Translations under genes and position numbers: made by a program
Part shown: positions 1 to 6,360 of the stretch, one piece after another
Layout: the number at the start of each line of letters is the position of its first letter
How positions within the stretch are numbered: the stretch's first letter is position 1
Source of the DNA: a virus
DNA length: 23,669 nt
Virus record (IMG/VR): IMGVR_UViG_3300034198_019094
Coordinates: 1-23,669 of that record
Reading direction: 5' to 3' (one strand)
The notes under the pieces: generated by a model
What the model saw: only the letters and a program-made list of their open reading frames with translations
Databases searched by the model: none
Told to the model about the DNA's origin: nothing

Positions 1-81
1 ATCATCATGTTTCTCATATCGACATTATACCATCTTCTCTTTAATCGTCAACAGAAAAGTTTGCTTAAAATATCGTAAGGT

Positions 82-155
82 TCGTAAGTGCTTATCCCAC
101 AAGAGTTTGGCACAACCCTTGCATCTATCACTCGTCGTAAAGTCTTATCCCACAA
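82..155. repeat. Two-copy direct repeat around CTTATCCCACAA
   Basis: Copies at 82-102 and 135-155 match at 18 of 21 positions and share an exact 12-base core, CTTATCCCACAA (91-102 and 144-155). Each core is preceded by TCGTAA. A further TCGTAAGG lies at 73-80. The copies are 53 bp apart, which is about five helical turns, so they could be paired protein-binding sites. The core resembles a DnaA box but has an extra C, so I do not call it one. Confidence 0.55.
107..123 (+). promoter_or_regulatory. Sigma-54-like promoter motif
   Basis: TTGGCAC at 107-113 and TTGCA at 119-123 put the invariant GG (109-110) and GC (121-122) exactly ten bases apart, the classic -24/-12 spacing; one consensus base (G after GGCAC) is A here. 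It sits between the two direct-repeat copies. Against it, no + strand gene starts before position 996, so it would drive a non-coding or antisense transcript, or it may be a chance match. Confidence 0.25.
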
Positions 156-208
156 CACTTTATGTCACCTGTTAAGATAGGGGGTTTTTTCATTTCTAAA
201 GGGGTCTA

Positions 209-229
209 CGACATTTTGCGTTAATGTCG
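209..229. repeat. Short inverted repeat, possible operator
   Basis: CGACATT (209-215) and AATGTCG (223-229) are perfect 7-bp inverted arms around a 7-base centre. There is no T tract, so it is not a terminator. The size and symmetry fit a dimeric repressor site, but no partner is identified. A lone CGACATT also occurs at 20-26. Confidence 0.25.
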
Positions 230-303
230 CCGGTGGTCCATAAACAATAAGCACCATCATATATAATTAGCCAGTTTAATAGCCACTTTCCCCATGAGTA
301 TAT

Positions 304-330
304 AAAAAAAGGACAAGCCGAAGCCTGTCC
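304..330 (-). terminator. Rho-independent terminator of the leftward genes
   Basis: Read on the - strand, GGACAGGC (330-323) pairs with GCTTGTCC (318-311) over eight pairs including one G-U, closed by a TTCG tetraloop (322-319) and followed by seven T (310-304). The UUCG loop and U tract make it a textbook terminator. On the + strand the same hairpin has an A-C mismatch and no T tract, so it acts mainly leftwards. It ends the two-gene unit 909-363. Confidence 0.9.
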
Positions 331-362
331 CTTTGTTATAAAAGACTCAAAAGCTTTTTATT

Positions 363-674
363 TTAGTAGTTATATCCGATCCATGGATCATACTGATTAT
401 AGTATCCATAAGGAATTGACTGATAATAGTGTCCATGATTCATATAATAAGAATTTATTGGTCTATATACCACCTTATTTTCCACAATTGGCACCACCCT
501 TACTTCCTGCACAACTATTGGTTGATACAAGGTTATTGGCTGATATACCACCGTGGGAACCACAGTCACTACTGGGGTTGACGCATAAACTGGCTGACTT
601 TTCATCCAGCATGGACAAGCTCCCATACAACAAAATAATATTCCTAAAATTAAAAATCTCGGTATATTTTTCAT
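363..674 (-). CDS. Small exported Tyr/Pro/Val-repeat protein, function unknown
   Basis: A 103-residue protein starting at the ATG at 674-672, one base after the stop of the upstream gene, so the two are probably translated together; an upstream TTG at 722 is less likely. The N-terminus looks like a signal peptide: MKNIPR, then a hydrophobic core (about residues 7-20), with either a loose lipobox ending at Cys20 (MGAC) or a signal-peptidase site after VYA (residue 31). The mature part contains Val/Pro/Tyr repeats (VVYQPI, TLYQPI, VVYRPI; residues 35-73) and ends in a Tyr/Gly/Asn-rich tail. There is no enzymatic motif. Proteins of this style are common in Planctomycetes surface proteins. A role as an envelope or surface modifier is only a guess. 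It is certainly leftward and ends just before the terminator. Confidence 0.6.
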   Translation of the reverse strand: MKNIPRFLILGILFCCMGACPCWMKSQPVYASTPVVTVVPTVVYQPITLYQPIVVQEVRVVPIVENKVVYRPINSYYMNHGHYYQSIPYGYYNQYDPWIGYNY

Positions 675-675
675 A

Positions 676-909
676 TTAGCCGATTTCCCCCGATGTTGGT
701 GTAGCAGTTTGAAGCTTAGCAATCTTACTTGGACGTCCTCTGGGTTTCTTTAGTGCTAATTTTCTTCTTTGACGACGAACCATTGCTGTTGTGATATTTT
801 GACCAGTCATTTGACTTAGTTTTACGGCCAAAGCCTCATCACAAAGAAGGTTATGATTATTCTGTATAAAATCAATTTCAGTACCATTCCACTTTTTATA
901 TGTTGCCAT
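676..909 (-). CDS. Small HTH / AT-hook DNA-binding protein
   Basis: A 77-residue basic protein. I chose the ATG at 909-907 because GAAGGA lies about 10 bases upstream, while the earlier ATG at 927 has no ribosome site. Residues about 11-52 read as a helix-turn-helix (EIDFIQNN, then CDEALAVKLSQMTGQNIT, then a recognition-like VRRQRRKLAL). They are followed by an AT-hook-like KKPRGRPSK (residues 54-62). It is probably a nucleoid or transcription-regulating phage protein. It is transcribed away from the sigma-like operon, and the ~85-bp gap between them would be a natural place for it to regulate both directions. Its HTH resembles in style the N-terminus of the protein at 1757-2593. Target and effect are unknown. 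Confidence 0.65.
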   Translation of the reverse strand: MATYKKWNGTEIDFIQNNHNLLCDEALAVKLSQMTGQNITTAMVRRQRRKLALKKPRGRPSKIAKLQTATPTSGEIG

Positions 910-932
910 AAAATAGTATTCCTTCATTAAAG

Positions 933-960
933 TTGACTAAATGTGTAAGAACCATATTAT
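933..960 (+). promoter_or_regulatory. Sigma-70-type promoter for the rightward operon
   Basis: TTGACT (933-938) and TATTAT (955-960) with a 16-bp spacer, about 35 bases upstream of the first ATG at 996. It is the only good -35/-10 pair in the divergent gap. A second TTGACA at 969-974 repeats the AGTTGAC word but has no -10 at the right distance. Confidence 0.5.
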
Positions 961-995
961 AGTAGTAGTTGACAAGTTTCGCGCAAGGAGAAAAA

Positions 996-1160
996 ATGAC
1001 TAATCCCCAATTAAATATGGTCGATTCAGTTTTAATTGTTAAATCGTCAGGTACTGACGTGTCCAATGATCTATTATTGCCAGAAGGAAAAAGCATAGCT
1101 CAATTATTATATGACCAAAAAAACACAAAAACCAACGAAGAAATCTCAGAAAAAAAATAG
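996..1160 (+). CDS. Small protein of unknown function, first in the operon
   Basis: A 54-residue frame starting at ATG 996 with a strong AAGGAG Shine-Dalgarno (985-990) five bases upstream. A TTG at 969 would extend it but has no such site. The protein (MTNPQLNMVDSVLIVKSS at the start) has a short beta-prone hydrophobic segment followed by a charged, Lys/Glu-rich tail. No family is recognised. Its last 50 bases overlap the start of the sigma-like gene in the +1 frame, so it may act as a translational lead-in for that gene or as a small partner of it. The strong ribosome site argues that it is translated; the function is open. Confidence 0.5.
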   Translation: MTNPQLNMVDSVLIVKSSGTDVSNDLLLPEGKSIAQLLYDQKNTKTNEEISEKK

Positions 1161-1779
1161 CTCATCATTACCAAATAATGTTTCTGAAGAAGAATTTTTA
1201 CAAGCTTTAGAAAATATTAGCAAAAGATTAGCTCACAAATTTAAGTTTGGATATCATGGATATGATGATATTAAACAACAAGCAGCAATATTTGCTCTTG
1301 AAGGATTAGAAAAATATGACAATAACCGTCCACTAGAAAATTTCTTATGGACCCACGTTAGAAATCGACTTTTTAATTACAAAAGAGATAACTACCAAAG
1401 GCCCGATAAGCCATGTTTGAATTGCCCCCTATACGACCCACACTGCAAAAAATCCACCAATCAATGTGAAGAATATTCTAATAAAAATGATTGCGAACTA
1501 TATAACAGCTGGGAAACTAGAAATAATAGCAAAAAGAACATTATGAAACCTATTGGTATGGAAGATATTAATGAAACCCACTCACCAAATTCTTTTAAAG
1601 ATATTCCCGAAATGATTTCTAATCAACAAATACTAGATATATTGGATATTCATGTTAATCATCAAAATAGAGAAACATATCTAAAATTAAAGTATGGTGA
1701 AAAAATTAGTAAAAATGATCTATCAAAATTTCTCCTTTATATAAAAGATCTGTTACATGACCACGGATTCCAGCTATAA
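1111..1779 (+). CDS. Sigma-70-like RNA polymerase factor (T4 gp55-like), Cys-rich insert
   Basis: A 222-residue protein. After a Lys/Ser-rich start (1-20), residues about 30-95 read as sigma region 2: KRLAHKFKF, GYDDIKQQAAIFALEGLEKYD and NFLWTHVRNRLFNYKRD match the helix pattern of sigma factors and of T4 gp55, which directs host polymerase to late promoters. A cysteine-rich segment follows (C102, C105, C112, C119, C128), which could bind zinc. Residues about 170-220 (RETYLKLKYG, then ISKNDLSKFLLYIKDLL) look like a degenerate region 4 helix-turn-helix. It has no ribosome site of its own and overlaps the small upstream gene by 50 nt, so it is probably translated by coupling. It likely redirects polymerase to phage late genes. 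A general DNA-binding protein is the alternative. Confidence 0.65.
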   Translation: MTKKTQKPTKKSQKKNSSSLPNNVSEEEFLQALENISKRLAHKFKFGYHGYDDIKQQAAIFALEGLEKYDNNRPLENFLWTHVRNRLFNYKRDNYQRPDKPCLNCPLYDPHCKKSTNQCEEYSNKNDCELYNSWETRNNSKKNIMKPIGMEDINETHSPNSFKDIPEMISNQQILDILDIHVNHQNRETYLKLKYGEKISKNDLSKFLLYIKDLLHDHGFQL

Positions 1780-2593
1780 AATACCTAAAAAAAGAGGCCA
1801 ACTCAGCCTTGATGAAGAAAAATACATAACAGATAATATCTCATCTTTATCTGCTCAACAAATAGCCGATAATTTAAACAGAAATATTCAACCTATTCAA
1901 AGATATATTAATGAGAATGAGCTATTTTCTAAAGATATTGATTCTAATGATGATAGATACTTAAAAGTAAAGCTTCATAAAAAACCTTTCTGGAATGAGA
2001 TTCTCAAACAGTTTGATGATGATAGTGGAGAATTAAAACTATTTGAAGATACTTGGGTAGGTTTAATCAAACAATTCAGAGAAGATGTATTGCCCGCTGA
2101 AGAATTACAAATTAAACAATTTATTACTATCGAAATTTTAGTTAATAGAAGCATGAAAGAACGAAAACGACACATTAGTGAAACTGATAAACTTCAAAAA
2201 GAAGTAGACAAAGAATATAATAAACCTGAAGATCAAAGAGATATTCCAAAATTAGCCAATATGGAAACTAATTTGAGTTTCGCACGAAATAGCATAGCAA
2301 ATTATACCAATGAATATACTAAATTACTTAATGAGCAACAAAAAATTAGTAAGGACCTTAAGGCCACTCGTGAACAACGAATCAAAAGAATAGAAGATGG
2401 TAAAAGCTCTTGGACAGGATTAATACGAATGCTAGAAGACGAAGAGATAAGAGAAAAAGAAGGAAGAGAAATGGAAATATTAGCAATGGCCACAGAAAAG
2501 CACAAACAAAAATTAGAAAGTTATCATTCATTTGCTGATAATACTGTTGACAAACCATTTCTTACTCCTGAAAGCGTAACGGAAAACTCATGA
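1757..2593 (+). CDS. HTH plus coiled-coil protein, candidate small terminase subunit
   Basis: A 278-residue protein whose start overlaps the sigma-like gene by 23 nt. Residues about 16-54 form an HTH-like segment (SLDEEKYITDN, then SAQQIADNLNRNIQPIQRYINE). The middle is acidic and helical. Residues about 140-260 are strongly charged and heptad-like (long coiled coil: SETDKLQKEVDKEYNKPEDQ and following). An N-terminal DNA-binding HTH followed by coiled-coil oligomerisation is the plan of small terminases, which recognise phage DNA and assemble as rings. The position upstream of the large terminase fits, although three genes lie between. No specific family signature is visible, so a regulatory DNA-binding protein remains possible. 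The stop overlaps the gmd start (ATGA). Confidence 0.45.
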   Translation: MTTDSSYKIPKKRGQLSLDEEKYITDNISSLSAQQIADNLNRNIQPIQRYINENELFSKDIDSNDDRYLKVKLHKKPFWNEILKQFDDDSGELKLFEDTWVGLIKQFREDVLPAEELQIKQFITIEILVNRSMKERKRHISETDKLQKEVDKEYNKPEDQRDIPKLANMETNLSFARNSIANYTNEYTKLLNEQQKISKDLKATREQRIKRIEDGKSSWTGLIRMLEDEEIREKEGREMEILAMATEKHKQKLESYHSFADNTVDKPFLTPESVTENS

Positions 2594-3573
2594 AAACAGC
2601 ATTAATAACGGGAATAACTGGTCAAGATGGAAGCTATCTTGCAGATTTGCTTTTACAAAAAGAATATGTTGTTGTGGGATTACATCGACGAAGCAGCACC
2701 AATAATACTGGTCGTATAAATCATTTGATTCATCATAAAAATTTTATTTTAGAAGAATTTGATCTTACAGATCCTAGCGGCATAAATACGTTGGTAAAAA
2801 AGTATCAACCAGAAGAATTATATAATCTAGGCGCTCAGAGTCATGTGGGAACAAGTTTCAAACAGCCAACAACAACATTTGAAATTGATGCTGTGGGAGT
2901 AATTAATATTCTTGAGGCTATTAAAAATCATAGTATTCATACCAAGTTTTATCAGGCAGGAACAAGTGAAATGTTTGGGCGAAACTATGAAACTGATTCT
3001 AGTGGAAAAAAATATCAAAATGAAAATACCAGAATGCTACCTCAAAGTCCTTACGGAGTAGCTAAACTTGCTTCGCATCATATGGTACAAATTTATAGAT
3101 CAGCATATAATTTATTTTGTTGCTGTGGAATACTTTTTAATCACGAAAGTCCAAGGCGTGGAGAAAATTTTGTTACTAGAAAAATAACAAAGTATATAGG
3201 ACAAATTGTTAGGAAAGAAACAACAGAAAAACTACAACTAGGAAATTTAGATGCTCATCGAGATTGGGGTCATGCGTCTGATTATGTTATGGCAATGTGG
3301 CTAATGTTACAACAAGATACTGCTGATGATTTTGTTATATCAAGTGGAGAAACCCATAGCGTACAAGAATTTTTAGAAAAAGCATTCAGTACTGTTAATT
3401 TAGATTATAAAAACTATGTTAATATTAATTCTGATTTATTTAGACCAGCTGAAGTAGAATATCTTTTAGGAGATTGTAGCAAAGCTAAAAATATACTAAA
3501 TTGGAAAAGAACATATACTTTTGATGATCTAATTAAAGATATGGTATATAGTGATATAAAAAATGAAACGTAA
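2590..3573 (+). CDS. gmd: GDP-mannose 4,6-dehydratase
   Basis: A 327-residue short-chain dehydrogenase-fold enzyme that converts GDP-D-mannose to GDP-4-keto-6-deoxy-D-mannose, the branch point to GDP-fucose, GDP-rhamnose and perosamine. The family signatures are complete: nucleotide-binding TGITGQDGSYL (residues 7-17), RRSS and NTGRI (33-43), YNLGAQSHV (78-86), the catalytic GTSE (124-127) with YGVAK (Tyr155, Lys159), and the diagnostic NHESPRRGENFVTRKIT (184-200). It is slightly shorter than cellular Gmd (about 345-370). The ATG overlaps the upstream stop (ATGA) and its end overlaps the HNH gene by 11 nt, so it is embedded in the operon rather than a separate cassette. Codon use looks like its neighbours. 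No later pathway enzyme is visible here, so the host must supply it or it lies elsewhere. Confidence 0.93.
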   Translation: MKTALITGITGQDGSYLADLLLQKEYVVVGLHRRSSTNNTGRINHLIHHKNFILEEFDLTDPSGINTLVKKYQPEELYNLGAQSHVGTSFKQPTTTFEIDAVGVINILEAIKNHSIHTKFYQAGTSEMFGRNYETDSSGKKYQNENTRMLPQSPYGVAKLASHHMVQIYRSAYNLFCCCGILFNHESPRRGENFVTRKITKYIGQIVRKETTEKLQLGNLDAHRDWGHASDYVMAMWLMLQQDTADDFVISSGETHSVQEFLEKAFSTVNLDYKNYVNINSDLFRPAEVEYLLGDCSKAKNILNWKRTYTFDDLIKDMVYSDIKNET

Positions 3574-3829
3574 TTTTGATGATCCAGAATATAAAAAATG
3601 GAGATCAGCAGTATATAAAAGAGATAAATTCCAATGTCAATGGCCAGGATGTTATCTGAAAAAAAAATTAAATGCTCATCACATAAAAACATGGGCACAA
3701 TATCCGCAATTACGATTTGCTGTGTATAATGGTATTACATTATGTTCTGTGCATCACAAAATGATAAAGGGCTTAGAAACTATATATGAAGCTGTATTTC
3801 ATAGAATAGTATCTAGTAAAAATAAATGA
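3563..3829 (+). CDS. HNH endonuclease
   Basis: An 88-residue protein with a complete HNH fold: zinc-type Cys25 and Cys30 (CQWPGC), the HH pair at 39-40 (AHHIKTW), Asn56 (VYNGITLC), Cys61 and His64-His65 (SVHH). HNH nucleases next to the large terminase are a known part of the packaging machinery in many phages (HK97 gp74 type), where they help terminase cut DNA. The location here, two genes before terL, fits that better than a free-standing homing endonuclease. It lacks a ribosome site and overlaps gmd by 11 nt; its stop overlaps the next start (ATGA). Confidence 0.85.
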   Translation: MKRNFDDPEYKKWRSAVYKRDKFQCQWPGCYLKKKLNAHHIKTWAQYPQLRFAVYNGITLCSVHHKMIKGLETIYEAVFHRIVSSKNK

Positions 3830-4305
3830 CAAACTATAATGATTTTACAATAATAGTTGATACTAGAGAACAACAACCATGGTCTTTTGACCACTATGTT
3901 AAAGCTAATAAAAAATTAGATACTGGAGACTATAGCATAGAGGGTTTGGAGCATGTTTTAGCAATTGAGCGAAAAAAAAGTGTTTGTGAATTTGCTAATA
4001 ATATTACAGAGAGTAGATTTAAAGATGTCGTAAAAAGACTTAGTGAGATTAAACATTCTTTTGTTTTATTAGAATTTGATTTAGAAGATATTCTTATATA
4101 TCCAGTAGGATCTAGTTTACCCAGAAGACTGTGGGACAAGATTAAAATTTCTCCATCATTTATTATGAAACATATCTTAGAATTACAATTATATCATAAT
4201 ATAAAAGTTGTTTTTTGTGGCGACGCTGATAATGCTGAAAAAATGGCAGAGTATATTCTTAAAAAGGTAGACTACATTGAACGACATTCAAAAAAAGATA
4301 TTTGA
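3826..4305 (+). CDS. ERCC4 (XPF/Mus81)-type nuclease domain protein
   Basis: A 159-residue stand-alone ERCC4 nuclease domain. The signatures are VDTREQQPW (residues 11-19), TGDYSIEG (33-40), AIERKK (46-51) and LLEFDLEDI (81-89). Family members cut branched or flapped DNA using the metal-binding GD(Y)...ERK motif. Here the Asp normally found four residues after the Lys of ERK appears to be Cys54, followed by Glu55, which is unusual. There is no helix-hairpin-helix DNA-binding domain, as in other short phage and archaeal versions. It lies between the HNH and terminase genes (4-nt overlap with HNH, 29-nt overlap with terL), suggesting that it resolves branched replicating DNA before or during packaging. 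Confidence 0.85.
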   Translation: MTNYNDFTIIVDTREQQPWSFDHYVKANKKLDTGDYSIEGLEHVLAIERKKSVCEFANNITESRFKDVVKRLSEIKHSFVLLEFDLEDILIYPVGSSLPRRLWDKIKISPSFIMKHILELQLYHNIKVVFCGDADNAEKMAEYILKKVDYIERHSKKDI

Positions 4306-6304
4306 TGATGCTTGGTTGGGTCTAGGAGATCTAGACAAACTGGATATCGCTAAAAATTTAATGATCAATAGATCAGAAAAAGATATAGAACTACCTGATC
4401 TTCATCTAATGAAAATACTTCGTAATCCTAGATATATAGGAAGTATGGCCAAACTACTATTTAATATAGAGCTTCATCCCATACAAACAGCTATTTTACA
4501 AGAATTCTGGATCCGACCATTTCCAATGTATATAGCCAGTCGTGGATGGGGTAAATCGTTTTTATTAGCATTATATTGTGTTATTAAATGTACATTTAAT
4601 CCTGGTACAAAAATTGTTGTGGTTGGAGCAGCATTTAGACAAAGTAAAATTATTTTTGAATACATGGAAACTATTTGGCGCAATAGCCCCATATTACGAA
4701 GCATATTCAATGGCAATGACGATGGCCCAAGAAGAGATGTTGACCGATGTACTATCAGATTAGGAGATAGTTGGACAATTGCTATTCCTATGGGCGATGG
4801 AAGCAAGATCAGAGGTTTACGCGCACACATAATTATTGCTGACGAATTTGCATCTATATCGCCAGATATTTATGAAACAGTAGTCTTGGGGTTCGCATCC
4901 GTATCTGCTAGCCCTATTCAGAATGTGAAAGAGCAAGCAAAACGTCAAGCTATGATAGATGCTGGTTTATGGAATGAAGAGCTAGAACAACTAGAATATA
5001 AAATGGGTAATCAAGCAATAATCTCCGGAACAGCAGATTATGCCTTTAAACACTTTGCTAGTTACTGGAGACGCTATAAAACTATTATAGAAAGCCAAGG
5101 AGATAAACGTAAATTAGAGGAAATTTTTAAAGGAGAAATTCCAAGTAATTTTAATTGGAGAGACTATAGCATAATTAGAATACCATACGAATTAATCCCC
5201 AAAGGATTCATGGATGATAAACAAGTTAGCAGAGCTAAAGCAACAATACATAATGGTATATATAATATGGAATATGCCGCATGTTTTGTTAAAGATAGTG
5301 AAGGATTTTTTAGAAGAAGCTTAATAGAAAGTTGCGTAGTTTCTGATTCTAACCAAATAATAATAGGAAATAAACCAATAATTTTTGATGCAACCATTAA
5401 AGGAAAACCAGAATGCTCATATGTCTACGGAATTGATCCGGCTAGCGAACAAGATAATTTCAGTATAGTTATATTAGAAATACATAATGATCATTCAAGA
5501 ATAGTTTATACTTGGACAACGAACAGGAGCAACTTTAAAGAAAGACTAAAAACTGGACTAGTTCAAGATCATGACTTCTATGGGTTTTGTGCGAGAAAAA
5601 TTAGAAACTTAATGAAAATATTTCCATGTAGCAGAATAGGCATGGATGCTCAGGGCGGTGGTGTTGCTATAGAAGAAGCATTACATGATCCTACGAAGAT
5701 AGAAGATGGAGAAAATCTAATTTGGCCAGTTATAGACTATGATAAAGCCAAGGATACTGATGATCAACCAGGATTACACATCATAGAGTTAGTTCAATTC
5801 GCTAGGGCTGATTGGACAGCACAGGCTAATCACGGATTAAGAAAAGACTTTGAAGATAAAATCTTGTTATTTCCAAGATTTGATAATTTAACTCTAGGAT
5901 TAGCATTAGATCAAGAAGGCAAAGATATTTTAGAATCTGATCTTAATCCAATATATGATAGTTTAAGCGAATGTATTATTGAAATAGAAGAATTAAAAAA
6001 TGAATTAACCACTATAGTTATGACATCAACTAGTACAGGATCAGGAGCTAGAGACAGATGGGATACTCCAGAAGTTAAATTACAAGGGGGTAAAAAGGGT
6101 CGTTTAAGAAAAGACCGATATAGTGCTTTAGTAATAGCAAATATGTTAGCTCGTCAAATGAATAGAACTTTGCAGACTATCTCTTATGATGTAGTAGGTG
6201 GAAATTCCAAAGATATAGTAAAGCATAATGGCCAAATGTATAAAGGACCAGAATGGTTCACATCGGGAGCTAATGATGCTGATTATCTAGGGATTTATAA
6301 ATAA
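4277..6304 (+). CDS. terL: Terminase large subunit (packaging ATPase-nuclease)
   Basis: A 675-residue motor that pumps DNA into the prohead and cuts it. The ATPase half shows an Arg-containing Walker A, ASRGWGKS (87-94), the Walker B with catalytic Glu, IIIADE (185-190), and a coupling motif, SGTADY (250-255). The RNase-H-like nuclease half shows acidic residues in YGIDPA (Asp387), GMDAQGGG (Asp457) and RKDRYSAL (Asp613). The start used is TTG at 4277, supported by AAGG nine bases upstream; the first in-frame ATG is at 4361 (residue 29) and would still keep all motifs. It is translated overlapping the ERCC4 gene and ends before a 55-bp promoter-bearing gap. Confidence 0.93.
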   Translation: MNDIQKKIFDDAWLGLGDLDKLDIAKNLMINRSEKDIELPDLHLMKILRNPRYIGSMAKLLFNIELHPIQTAILQEFWIRPFPMYIASRGWGKSFLLALYCVIKCTFNPGTKIVVVGAAFRQSKIIFEYMETIWRNSPILRSIFNGNDDGPRRDVDRCTIRLGDSWTIAIPMGDGSKIRGLRAHIIIADEFASISPDIYETVVLGFASVSASPIQNVKEQAKRQAMIDAGLWNEELEQLEYKMGNQAIISGTADYAFKHFASYWRRYKTIIESQGDKRKLEEIFKGEIPSNFNWRDYSIIRIPYELIPKGFMDDKQVSRAKATIHNGIYNMEYAACFVKDSEGFFRRSLIESCVVSDSNQIIIGNKPIIFDATIKGKPECSYVYGIDPASEQDNFSIVILEIHNDHSRIVYTWTTNRSNFKERLKTGLVQDHDFYGFCARKIRNLMKIFPCSRIGMDAQGGGVAIEEALHDPTKIEDGENLIWPVIDYDKAKDTDDQPGLHIIELVQFARADWTAQANHGLRKDFEDKILLFPRFDNLTLGLALDQEGKDILESDLNPIYDSLSECIIEIEELKNELTTIVMTSTSTGSGARDRWDTPEVKLQGGKKGRLRKDRYSALVIANMLARQMNRTLQTISYDVVGGNSKDIVKHNGQMYKGPEWFTSGANDADYLGIYK

Positions 6305-6306
6305 AA

Positions 6307-6336
6307 TTGTGTATTAACAGGTAATGCAATTATAAT
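6307..6336 (+). promoter_or_regulatory. Possible sigma-70-type promoter before portal
   Basis: TTGTGT (6307-6312) and a perfect TATAAT (6331-6336) with an 18-bp spacer. It would start a transcript about 17 bases before the portal ATG. It is an alternative to the overlapping late-promoter reading just downstream; in DNA this AT-rich a -10 match is weak evidence. Confidence 0.35.
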
Positions 6337-6346
6337 TCTATTACAA

Positions 6347-6360
6347 TATAAATATAAATA
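6347..6360 (+). promoter_or_regulatory. T4-late-type octamer TATAAATA, two overlapping copies
   Basis: TATAAATA occurs at 6347-6354 and again at 6353-6360, immediately before and into the portal start codon. T4 late promoters consist of this octamer at about -13 to -6, so the first copy would place the transcript start at or next to the A of the ATG at 6360. No Shine-Dalgarno is present before that ATG. Function depends on a gp55-like factor, for which the protein at 1111-1779 is a candidate. Confidence 0.4.

Larger units (their letters stand above)
1..300. other. Non-coding region at the window edge
   Basis: No convincing coding frame is present on either strand in this stretch. It contains a 21-bp imperfect direct repeat (82-102 and 135-155), a sigma-54-like -24/-12 motif (108-123) and a short inverted repeat (209-229), each listed separately. 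It lies beyond the terminator of the leftward gene pair. It may therefore be the regulatory space of a gene off the left edge, or simply intergenic DNA. I see no tRNA cloverleaf here. Confidence 0.6.

Noticed and set aside
92-154. DnaA-box-like words TTATCCCACA at 92-101 and 145-154
   Set aside because: The consensus is TTATNCACA; both copies carry an additional C inside, and there is no AT-rich unwinding region or replication gene next to them.
180-192. Run of G followed by run of T (GGGGG then TTTTTT), terminator-like
   Set aside because: No complementary arm exists upstream, so no hairpin can form.
383-679. Open frame on the + strand opposite the exported protein
   Set aside because: It is antisense to a gene with signal peptide, repeats and terminator, has no ribosome site, and encodes no plausible domain.
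896-1096. Leftward frame across the divergent promoter gap
   Set aside because: It overlaps the start of both flanking genes, lacks a ribosome site, and is antisense to the better supported small gene at 996.
1111-1160. Programmed frameshift joining the small ORF to the sigma-like gene
   Set aside because: The overlap has A runs, but the sigma-like gene has its own ATG at the overlap start and no heptamer-plus-structure arrangement is evident; coupling is simpler.
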